Assembly (NCBI RefSeq): GCF_902459465.1
Contig: NW_022985716.1
Location: 38,501-102,500, forward strand
Length of the DNA stretch: 64,000 nt
Source of the DNA: Asterias rubens
Taxonomy: Eukaryota; Echinodermata; Asteroidea; Forcipulatida; Asteriidae
Direction: 5' to 3'
In this document: positions 49,001-58,976 of the stretch, in pieces
How the letters are laid out: the number at the start of each line of letters is the position of its first letter
Numbering within the stretch: the first letter of the stretch is position 1
Program-made: the position numbers and the translations under genes
Notes under the pieces: generated by a model
The model's input: only the letters and a program-made list of their open reading frames with translations
What the model was told of the DNA's origin: nothing
Database searches by the model: none

Positions 49001-52000
49001 CACAATTAATTTGTGCAACAAGGTTTTTTTTTTTTTTTTCAAAAATTTCCTTGCAATTTCGATGACCAATTATTGAGCCCAAGTTTTCACAGATTTGTTA
49101 TTTTGTACTCATGTGGGATACACCAAGATAGATACTGGTCTTTGGCAATTACCAATAGAGTGCCCCGTGCGTTGTACAAGCTCTGCATGAGTTGAAGCAC
49201 GCGTTTAGTAATGACTCCGAAAATTCATGGCAATAAAAAGTTATTAATTTTGGTTTTTACCCATACACCGATGTGTGTTAGCACTGTATACTCAGTACTT
49301 TCCCGAGTCCTGTGAAAAAATATCACAGGCATGTTACTCGGGTGGGATTCGAACCCACGACCCTTGCAATTCTAGAGCAGTGTCTTACCAACTAGACTAC
49401 CGAGGTTGCCCGGCAGCTAGAGGCAGTTCGAATCCTATGTTTTGGCAGCGGGTACCGCAACGATATGATTGATTGAATTTATTCGGATAAAAATACAGCA
49501 AGAACATACTCAAAATACAAACATGTACTTAACAACAGGAGAAAAGACAAAAAAAAACAAGATAGAAATACTGCAGAAAATTATCCAAGGATAGCCCAAA
49601 AAAGCCAATAACTTAGACTTATGTCCATTGGGGTCCTTACAAAAAACAGACGAACCTAGTCAAGGGCAAAAAGATGATTCAAGGAAAAACAAAGCAAGAG
49701 AACACAAGAAAAATAAATAGAATAGGAAAAACAAATATTTTAAATTAAAAATTAAGTTAAATTAAATTAAATCGATAAATAATATAACAAATTGAAACCA
49801 AAAAGGAACCCAAGCTATGCTTCCTTAGAGGTGGCTTTTGTGGCAAGGTGGCATTTGACTAGTTTTTTAAATTGTTGCAGACTAGTAGAAATTTTAATAT
49901 TAGCAGGTAAAAAATATCACAGGCATGTTACTCGGGTGGGATTCGAACCCACGACCCTTGCAATTCTAGAGCAGTGTCTTACCAACTAGACTACCGAGGT
50001 TGCCCGGTAGCTAGAGGCAGTTCGAATCCTATGTTTTGGCAGCGGGTACCGCAACGATATAATAGATGTTAAATTTGCATCGGGGATAAAGAATATTAAT
50101 ATTGGTTTTTTACCCATACACCGATGTGTGTTAGCACTGTATACTCAGTACTTTCCCGAGTCCTGTGAAAAAATATCCTGTGACCAAAAGTTACTTGGCA
50201 AGAGGTGCAGCACTTCGAAGTACTGCGGTTTGGGAAAAAGATTACTTTTATTGCCCCCAAAATCTGAACCCGAGTAGCATTACTAAGAGTAACGCTTCTC
50301 AGCTTGTGTAATCCGATTGCAAATTATTCTTCTTGCGTGTAGTGGAAACAACCGCTCCGGAGTTTCGGCAATTATCTCAAAAACGCCATTATAGCCATTT
50401 GAAATGTTCACATGTTAGTTGTATGCCTACATATTGAAACAAACCGTGGTTCCGTTTACCATCGTATGTAACCCATTTAATCGTTTCACTTCAAACGATG
50501 TGAATATGACTCTTTTCTTACCTCGTGTGAGTGAAAATAACCGTCAGGGTTAAACAAAGGCATGGCGTAGATATCAACCTTATCCAGCAGTTGGACGATG
50601 TCGGCTTGACCAATCTCGTACTCTCTCACGAGCTAAATAACGAATTGACAGGAGCCTAACAAGTGTTAGTCTCTTCCACGAGCTAAATAGCGAATTGACA
50701 TAGACCTATTAAATTAGTGTTAGTGTCTAACGAGCTAAATGACTAATTGACAGGAACCTCACAAGTGCTAGTCTCTAACGAGCTAATAACGAATTGAGCC
50801 TGACAAAGGTCATTCCATGATGCCACAATCTGACTTCGCTTTCTTTTACAAACGTTATTTTAAGAGAGTGGACGAGAAAGTGTAGATTATTTGATAGAAT
50901 GTCCGAGACAAAGGTGTGGTATCCACGCATCTTTTAACTTTTAAGTTGGAGTTTAGTTTAAAAACTATTTTCCCAAAACATTCTACTTTGTCAAAGGACG
51001 TTTGGTAGTAATTTCTATTTTGCAAAATTCATAAACATAAACATTATCGATTCCATGTTTTGACCAGTTTACCATTAGCGTAAATATCAACATGTTTTAG
51101 CCCTGTTTTCTATCAATGCGGAAAGACATTCAGTTCATGTTTGTAACGAATTTACAGTTAGGTGTAGATTTGTAAAAACAATCTACACTTTCATCAATAG
51201 AGTGACGTCACAGAAATAGTTTATCTTGAGGTACAGCCTGTGCGGGATTAAGTTGTGATTGGGACTTGGTTGGCGACTCTATTACTTACCCAAGAAACAA
51301 TTTTCAACTGTGTAGCTGGAGACAGCCATTCACGAGAGTGAGTTCCACTTTGCCAAAAGATGATCTTCTTATTAACTCCAGGCTTCCCGATCTTGGTGAG
51401 TAAAGATTAACATTAAAAGACAGATTTGAAATAATTATTTATTTTATATCATTTAATCAGTCCGTTCGTTCTTGTCCCCGTTTATTGTCTGTCCTCGGGC
51501 ATCCCTACATAAGCCTCGGCTTCCAGATGATACCTCCATACTCTATTTATTAATTTTTCTAACCCTCATTATAAAATAGCTTTGTTTATTGGTTATTCCT
51601 TAAAAACATTGTTTGTACTCTGTTTTCATGAAGTATGGAAATAAATATCAGTTTGAATGAATGAATCACTATACATTGGATATTTAGATCTATAACGTAT
51701 TCCTGCATATGAGATTGTTTAAAAACATCACACGAGGTTGAAACAAAGCCGTTCTCACTTTGAAACTTCCTTTAAAAAACTCAAATACTGTCAAATAAGG
51801 TTCTAGGCAGCCATGGTTGCGTAATGACTTCCAGTTAATAAATTTAAAACGTCGGGTGGACTCAAAATGGTTCAGGCAGGATTCAAACCAATGCCAAGAA
51901 CAATTAAGTAGCCTTTAGCCCTTTTCGAAGCCACGGTTTCGGCTTTGGAGTCGGCTTCAGGCTCCGTCCTCTCCTCTGGAGCCCTGTGCGCGTACGCAAA

Positions 52001-55000
52001 GCACGCGCAATAATTGTCAAAACAACCGCAACCACAACCATGCGAAGTAGATGAATTCTAGTTGGTTTCTAAGCCAGCAAAGAGAGTTATAGAATACAGG
52101 AAAGATTTACTTCATATATTCCAATTTATCTAGTCCTGCAATTACTTCAATGTGTTCATTTTACATTCCTCTTTTTGTTCCTGGCACTCATCAGTTATTC
52201 TATTAAGTAAACCAAATGGCTATACGGCAAATCTTGTTGTGAAAAACAGTTTACAAAACAAACCATTTATTGTGATATGTTTGCTGTACACATTATACTT
52301 TTCTCTTAACTTTCAAAACTAAAACTAAAACTCATTAATTTATCAACTGAAGGGACCAAACCCTGTATAAGCTTATAGGAAACTGAAGGGACCAAACCCT
52401 GTATAAGCTTATAGGAAACTGAAGGGACCAAACCCTGTATAAGCTTATAGGAAACTGAAGGGACCAAACCCTGTATAAGCTTATAGGAAACTGAAGGGAC
52501 CAAACCCTGTATAAGCTTATAGGAAACTGAAGGGACCAAACCCTGTATAAGCTTATAGGAAACTGAAGGGACAAATCCTGTATAAGCTTATAGGAAACTG
52601 AAGGGACCAAACCCTGTATAAGCTTATAGGAAACTGAAGGGACCAAACCCTGTATAAGCTTATAGGAAACTGAAGGGACCAAACCCTGTATAAGCTTATA
52701 GGAAACTGAAGGGACCAAATCCTGTATAAGCTTATAGGAAACTGAAGGGACCAAATCCTGTATAAGCTTATAGGAAACTGAAGGGACCAAATCCTGTATA
52801 AGCTTATAGGAAACTGAAGGGACCAAACCCTGTATAAGCTTATAGGAAACTGAAGGGACCAAACCCTGTATAAGCTTATAGGAAACTGAAGGGACCAAAC
52901 CCTGTATAAGCTTATAGGAAACTGAAGGGACCAAACCCTGTATAAGCTTATAGGAAACTGAAGGGACCAAACCCTGTATAAGCTTATAGGCTTTTCCCTG
53001 GTACCCGTTCTTACCATTGTACCTTATGCATGAGTGTATGTAAAAAGGTTACCATGGAGGTAGAAATAGTGCCTCCTTAGTTATACATGTAAATTGTGAC
53101 AAACAGACAAACGAGCATATTATAATTGAGTTTTAATTTTTTCCAGTAAAAGTTTTCTATACATTCACCACTAGGTTCTTTTAGCTTGTGTGAATTTAAA
53201 TGTTTCCTTTTCACTATTAAAACCCAATTTTACCATGTCTGTAATTATCATGTTTTAAAACTGTACATTGTTGTAAGTTCAAATACTATTTTGCTCTTGG
53301 CAATACAATTGAATGTTTTTAATAAATCATGAATATAATAAATAACGTCTTACCTTCAGTAGTTTTATGTCTCTCCCTTCATACGACTTATCAGCCAGTT
53401 TGTCTTCTCGCACAATCGCACTGTGACTAGCCGCCATACTACTAACCCATGAATTAATCTGCAGTGGAGGGGAACAAAGAAAATCAAACGTCACTCAATC
53501 CATTTAACTGGTACTGGAGCCGATTTCACGAAAAAGTTGGGATTAATCCTAGCTCGAGTAAGGATCAGTAACGCATTCTAACTTAGAATAGGTTCAAAGT
53601 GTCGTAACGTCTATGGTTACGGCAATTAACTTAGTCTTAAGATTAATCCTAAGTTAGGAAATACGGAAGCAGGGATTTCGTGCGGGTTCACGGGTTATCA
53701 GGCAATTTTGGCTTGTGAGCGTGGCGCACTCCACTATAGGTTCTACGCTTACACATCTAGTGCAGACATTCGGCGCATTAATAAATAATAATAAGAACAA
53801 AATAATAATGATATACTAGTGATAGCCTCCCAAGGTCTAACCCCGATCGTTTAATGGCCCTTTTATACATATACATACATCGGCGTAACTATGAAACGTA
53901 TCATAATTAAAACTGGCTAGCGAGAAGACGCCTCCAGATTGGTCAACAGTTATTGAGTCTGCGCGTTGCTGTACATCTTCAATCAGGGTAGAGAATGATA
54001 GGCCAAGATCTTGCAAAGTATTGCAGACGTTGTCTAACTCTGCAGGACCAACCATTATATCAACGGGACGATCAGCATGGGCAGGATCAGTCCAAAACTC
54101 AATCTGTAAGTAAAGATAGATAAATGATAGATAATAATCAATACTTGATCGAATGGCTTTGGACAATACTGTTTACCGAAAGTGTCCAATGGCTTTAAGC
54201 AGGAAATCTTCCTTGACATCTTTCTTTGCTTTAGCAAAAAAATGAACGGGGCACAAGCCACAACAATGCAAACTTAATGTTAATTTTAACTGGTTACCTA
54301 TATTCTGCTAAGCAATACTATTTTTTGCTTAGTTCTTTTTGTGTGCTTAAAGGCTTCATGAATTTTTGACCCAGTTGCGTCATGAAACTGAGGTAACCTC
54401 TACAGCTGAGATCACGACAGCCATGGGAGATCGTGATGTGTGGTGTGCTTTTTGTTAAAGATCGACGAGAGTTAACTGGTGAAAGCACTCACTAAAGCTA
54501 ACCATTCATGTCTCGGTACAAGCAAAATGGTGCCAACCCAATAACATTTTAACAAAGACGTATGTTGTTTTCCGTTTCTTTCTTTCGCTATTAAAATTTT
54601 GCTTTATTCTTGTATTTCTTGAAGATCCTACCTCTCCTTGAATAGAGTCTTGTAAGCTCCTGACTGATTGCATCTGAGCCACACTGGACGGTGTGACACG
54701 AATAACTTTGTATCTGGAAATAAAGACAAATATAAAGATGACATCATTATTTGCATCAGTCTCCTGACGATGACTCGAGCAAGCTGGTCAAAACGGTGGG
54801 ACCTGATTAAGAACTAACTCCGCGGTAGGGCAGTTAATGACGATCCTATAAGCTAAAATAGTACTCCCAGCTGAATATCTATATACCTTCCGCCCAAGTA
54901 GTACTTTTACAAAGCAGAACTGAGAAGTCTCCCGAATTATCCGATAAATCTACCGCGGTAGTAGAACATTTTTGCAAGACAGTTCTCCAAAGACCAAACT

Positions 55001-55592
55001 CTATGGAGGACCAGTCTTTAAATGTGTTAATTGTTTGACAATGTTGTGTATACCCTCTCAATTATAATAATTATAGTAATAATAATAATAAAAACAAATT
55101 CTCGATAGAGCTCTTCGTAAAAACAGTTTGTGTAGGTATGTTTGTTTGTATAGGTCATTGGGCCAATAACATCCCTTTACCCCTTCCCAGCTCACTGGGG
55201 AGTATAACACATGGGCAACCGTAGCCTCCAAAGGCTTTTTCATACACAATATCAACCTCTACCCTCACAGGTATCCATTTCATATCCCTGGGTGAATAGA
55301 AGAAACTATAGCAAAGTATCTTGCTCAAAACACAAGTGTCACGAACGGGATTCGAACCCACACTCCGATGACTTAACCCCCAGAACTTGAATTAGATACT
55401 CTTTATTAAAAAATCAGTTGATTGTAGCCCACTCCTTGAAGTTTCCTTTAGGCCTTGTGTGTCTCGCGACGTGCATTTAAAAAAGAAAACAAATAAAGTC
55501 TAAAAAACTCACCCATCGTATCTCTTCTTTGTGTCTGCCAGACACAATCCCATAAGGGTCGCCACGACAATGAAGCGAAGCGCGGACATCAT
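46046..55592 (-). CDS. Zinc carboxypeptidase A (M14A), upstream paralog
   Basis: Tandem copy of the gene at 30392-38547, same strand, head to tail. Exons in transcript order: 55513-55592, 54632-54713, 53879-54103, 53354-53458, 51290-51391, 50522-50632, 48632-48725, 47129-47331, 46767-46851, 46046-46224; 1266 nt, 421 codons plus stop. Seven of ten exons have the same length as in the paralog apart from the third; small differences in exons 3, 7, 8 and 10 cancel out. Signal peptide [19 protein letters not shown]; propeptide with [17 protein letters not shown]. Zinc ligands H182, E185 (THSRE) and H311 (DMHCYSQ); R241, N258-R259, Y363, E386; V370 at the specificity site, again A-type. Two introns carry 36-bp minisatellites (47399-47896, 52346-52990). 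Confidence 0.95.
46899..46990 (+). mobile_element. SINE fragment in carboxypeptidase intron
   Basis: TGTCCTTATGTAAGACACTT, then GGATGGGACGTCAAGCCGTT and TGTGTTGTGTAACACAC. Confidence 0.5.
47399..47896. repeat. 36-bp minisatellite, 14 units, in carboxypeptidase intron
   Basis: Unit GGGTATAGATTTGTTTGCAG + GATCATGATTCTTTAA, very uniform; two adjacent units carry ATTATTTAA instead. Ends 68 bp before the acceptor of the exon at 47331. Confidence 0.95.
48371..48501. repeat. Fold-back, AGGCCGTGTCCGAAACG arms
   Basis: Arms of about 55 bp containing GACTTCGGCTACAGCTA in the intron between carboxypeptidase exons 48632 and 47331. Confidence 0.75.
48805..49174. mobile_element. TTAA MITE family A-related copy, diverged
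   Basis: Left TTAAAGACACCGGACACGTT; right end AATAGAGTGCCCCGTGC, target decayed. Lies 80 bp above the exon ending at 48725. Confidence 0.65.
49255..49469. mobile_element. tRNA-bearing repeat, copy in carboxypeptidase intron
   Basis: Same unit as at 6318-6690; runs from ACCCATACACCGATG to GGGTACCGCAACGATAT. Confidence 0.75.
49470..49905 (-). mobile_element. LINE 3' end between two SINE copies
   Basis: Minus strand 49905 to about 49822 reads [23 protein letters not shown] then a stop, the end of a non-LTR reverse transcriptase. An A-rich UTR follows down to 49470 where the tRNA-bearing repeat begins. Confidence 0.5.
49906..50185. mobile_element. tRNA-bearing repeat, second copy
   Basis: Starts inside the unit at ATATCACAGGCATGTTACTC, passes the tRNA-like part and continues into the next unit's CCCATACACCGATG block, ending at CCTGTGAAAAAATATC. 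Confidence 0.75.
50620..50800. repeat. Degenerate ~55-60-bp repeat at a carboxypeptidase splice acceptor
   Basis: Four copies of ACGAGCTAAATAACGAATTGACAG-like sequence with GTTAGTCTCT; the first overlaps the exon boundary at 50632, so the acceptor sequence itself is duplicated. Confidence 0.7.
52346..52990. repeat. 36-bp minisatellite, 18 units, in carboxypeptidase intron
   Basis: Unit ACTGAAGGGACCAAACCCTG + TATAAGCTTATAGGAA with the 12-bp palindrome TATAAGCTTATA. Units with AAATCC cluster in the middle; one unit is 35 bp. Confidence 0.95.
55130..55390 (-). mobile_element. tRNA-type SINE, second family, reverse copy
   Basis: Contains CATTGGGCCAATAACATCCC and GGGATTCGAACCC on the plus strand; in the first carboxypeptidase intron. 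Confidence 0.6.
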
Positions 55593-55665
55593 TATTTCAA
55601 AGTGGGAATCGTTTATCCGTGTATCTTGTTTTAAAGGGATTTTCATTTACATAAAACAAGTTTTT

Positions 55666-55678
55666 GTTAATTGTTAAC
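55666..55678 (-). promoter_or_regulatory. HNF1-like site upstream of carboxypeptidase (upstream copy)
   Basis: GTTAATTGTTAAC, 12 of 13 positions of the HNF1 palindrome, about 75-86 bp before the start codon. A GATA-type TGATAA is nearby on the minus strand. Confidence 0.4.
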
Positions 55679-55679
55679 A

Positions 55680-57025
55680 GGATTGTTATCATTGCTGAAT
55701 AAAAGTAATTTTTAATATGTTTTTTTTTTCTTCTTTTCTGTACACCGTATAGCGTGAAAGAAGTTCAAGCAAAATATTGTTATTATGTTTTTCTAATTAT
55801 CAGTTAAATTCTTCCTTTGATGACGTCACAGGTCAACCTAAGGAAAAAGGCCTCATCTCCCATTTCAATGAAAACAGGTCAAGTTCTGATGTGGGAGTGT
55901 TTTCCAAACCCCGGGCCATGCTCCCTTTTTGGCTTCAGGCTCCGTTTGGTTTTGAAATCGCCGTACCAAATAATACACTGCACCAGCATTGACGAGGGAA
56001 CCCAATCAAGAACCGGAGTACATGACGACGTTTGGGAAAGGCTCAACATACTTGGTACTTAGTGTCGGTACCGAAAACAAAACAACATGGTTCCGAGCAA
56101 ACATCTTAATGCCGAATAAAAAAATATTGATCTGAATCTTCAATCCATACTGAACTTAGCGACGATCCAACATGCCATATAAATGACGAATGACCCTTTC
56201 AGAGGCAGGATTACTGGGTATACTATTGTCAAAGACAAGTAATCAGTATCCTCACTTGCGGAACAAACTATGAAAGAAAAAAATATACTTTTGTCTTCTT
56301 TTTTCTTTCGAGTGGAGTTATTCTACTCCGTTTATTCAACAACGACAAAACATACATGATACATTACAAGTATGTGCTTTTAGATGCCCAAGAAAGCCTT
56401 TATGCCTGAATCCTTTCTCAGACTCAATTTTGTTGGTGGAAAATAACCCCATTCTCTAAAACTAGATTACTTGTACAACTTGACTTCAAATTTTTTTTTT
56501 TTTTGGGGGGGGGGGGGGGGGGTAATGACCAAAAGTATGGCCCCCCTTTGAAGTAGGGAGAACATGAGAACAAAAATCGACATTTTTTAAGGCTTTGATT
56601 GTGAAATACTTTACTTCAGTCAAGTCAAGACCATTCTCTTTTTAGGATAAGAGTCAAACATATTGAAAGTTGTTGACTCAGACTTTTCCAGATGACAGTT
56701 ACTTATTAGAAATTTATCAACACTTGAAACTGATAAGGATTTGAGATAAAGAAATTCACACTATTTTCGGGTGTAATTAAGCAGCTGGTTCGACTGATAC
56801 ACCAAGAGTCTCTGTCATTTTATCTGAAATTATTTGTTTTGCACAACAGAATCTTAACAGATGTGTTATTGCTATCTTTACAAGGTAAGTGTACTGACGT
56901 CATTGATATTATCCTCTAAGGTCACATATTAAACTTTTAAAAGTTCGCTCACACACCGAAATTTTTATATTCACGATATTTGGGTCAGTTTAACCTAAGA
57001 TTGCCGTGACTTACGTTCAATATTA
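55680..57025. other. Gene-free stretch
   Basis: Upstream of the carboxypeptidase pair; a decayed family A-like piece at about 56210-56480 and a T12/G18 homopolymer run at 56494-56522. Confidence 0.4.
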
Positions 57026-57178
57026 TACAAATATTGACTGCTTCTAGTGCTATGGTGAAAACTATGACTCCCGAGGTGATCCCCGGAGCGTTCTATTTTT
57101 GAATTGAATGCTCCGGGGATCACCGAGGGAGTCATAGTTTTAACCATTGCACGAGTAAAAAGCAGTCCATATTTGTTT
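57026..57178. repeat. Fold-back just upstream of the LINE
   Basis: Arms GACTCCC(G)AGGTGATCCCCGGAGC and complement, extending to AAATATTGACTGCTT / AAGCAGTCCATATTT. Confidence 0.75.
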
Positions 57179-57567
57179 TATAACACCCAAACATTTCTAA
57201 ATACTGTACTATTAAGTTACAGACCTGAATGCTACAATCCACGGACGACGCGAATACAGATTGCGAAAACTTTTACTGTGCTCTGCATGCAGTGTCATGT
57301 AATCCGAAATGGTTACGGACTATTAATTTATCATCCTCGTACACGCAACGGACGTCTCGGTACTGCACACCGTGTGCTAGTCTTTCGGACTAGCGCACGG
57401 CAAACTGATGCACTATCACACGGCCGTCGTCTAGCAAAACTAAGACATATCATGTGACGTGCTCTAAACCAATGAAAAGGCAGAATATTGGTAAGGAGTG
57501 TTATAATATTTTATAAGTTATCTTCAAGTACGCGCTAATCCACCAATCAGATTCGTAGAATGGAGTT

Positions 57568-58976
57568 GTGATAGCCAAGCCATTGATGCTGCTCTTTAAC
57601 AAGTCATTCAGCACTGGAGTCTTTCCAGACAGTTTAAAAATAGCTAAAGTAGTTCCTGTATATAAAAAAGGTTGTAAACATGACATTGGTAACTATAGAC
57701 CTATATCTCTACTCTCTGTGTTCTCTAAAATATTTGAGAAATTGGTATACAAGCGACTAATTTGTTTTATTGACAAGCATGGCATTTTATCAGAATCCCA
57801 ATACGGTTTCAGAGCACAACGTTCCACAGAGTTAGCTATTACAAGCATGTTAGAGAAAATTATTAACGCCATTGATAATAAACAATTTTCTATTGGTGTT
57901 TTCTTGGACCATGACATTCGTTTTAGTAAATTAGAGAATATTGGTATTCGTGGGTTGGCCCTGGAATGGTTTAAGAGCTACTTAACACACAGAAAGCAAT
58001 TTGTTTCGTATAATTCTAGACAATCACCCAATCAATATATTTCTTGTGGAGTTCCTCAAGGTTCCGTATTAGGTCCTCTATTGTTCATTATCTATATAAA
58101 TGATATTTGTAATTCGTCTAGTTTGATCTCCTTCTGTATGTTTGCAGATGATACAAGCCTTTTATATAAACACCACAATGTTGACGTAGCTATACAAAAC
58201 CTTAACGTAGAGCTCGTTAAAATAAGTAACTGGCTTCTAGCAAATAAACTGTCAATTAATGTTCTGAAAACAAACTATATCATTTTCTGTGCTAGGCAAA
58301 GAAAATATGTGCGCCATGTACCCCTCTGTTTAAATGGCAGTGCTCTCAACCAAACAAAGAGTTGTAAATTCTTAGGTATTAATATTGATGAGAACTTGTC
58401 CTGGAAAAAACACATAGATGTTTTAACCACCAAAATCTCAAAAAATGTTGGTATTATGAATAGATTGAAACATTTTCTACCGCAAAAGATTTTGTTAACT
58501 TTATACAATGCATTCATTCTTTCATATTTAAATTACGCATTATATTATCCTGGGGTCACGGAAAGGCACTATGTAACAAACTTTTACTACTGCAAAAGAA
58601 AGCCGTTAGAATTATTACAAAAGCCAATTATCTTTCTCATTCAGCTCCTATATTTGCCGAACTTAAAGTGCTCAAATTTAATGACCTGTATCGTCTGAAC
58701 TTGGGTAAATTCATGTTCAAGAACAAATACCGCCTGTTACCTAATAGCTTCAATGAAATGTTTACTTTAGCTTCATCAATACATTCCTATGGTACTCGTA
58801 AAGCATTGAAGGGGGATCTGTATGTCAATCACAATAGAACTTCAATTCATAAAAATAGCGTTGTGCAACGAGGAGTAGAATATTGGAATAGTCTTCCCAT
58901 ACATTTTAAGCAACCTTCTACAATCAGTACATTTTCAAGAAAACTTAAACACTACTTGCTAGATACTTATCTGTAA
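57568..58976 (+). mobile_element. 5'-truncated LINE (CR1/jockey-like) reverse transcriptase, decayed
   Basis: Non-LTR retrotransposon reverse transcriptase. Visible motifs: FPDSLKIAKVVPVYKKG, NYRPISLLSVFSKIFEKLV, YGFRAQRSTELAI, GVPQGSVLGPLLFIIYINDI and FADDTSLLY. Between GVFLD and LENIGIRGLALEWF the segment with the first catalytic Asp region is shortened, so motif A is damaged. The frame shifts near 58560 and the C-terminal domain (HSYGTRKAL, GVEYWNSLP) continues in another frame to a stop at 58976. The 5' part is missing, as usual for LINE insertions. An AT-rich 3' tail runs to about 59460. Confidence 0.9.

Noticed and set aside
52306-53017. Long overlapping minus-strand frames with repeated [11 protein letters not shown] or [11 protein letters not shown]
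   Set aside because: All three come from the 36-bp repeat in different frames; intronic, no start context or independent coding signal.
57104-57457. 117-codon plus-strand frame before the LINE
   Set aside because: Starts in a fold-back arm and shows no protein-like pattern or link to the LINE frame.
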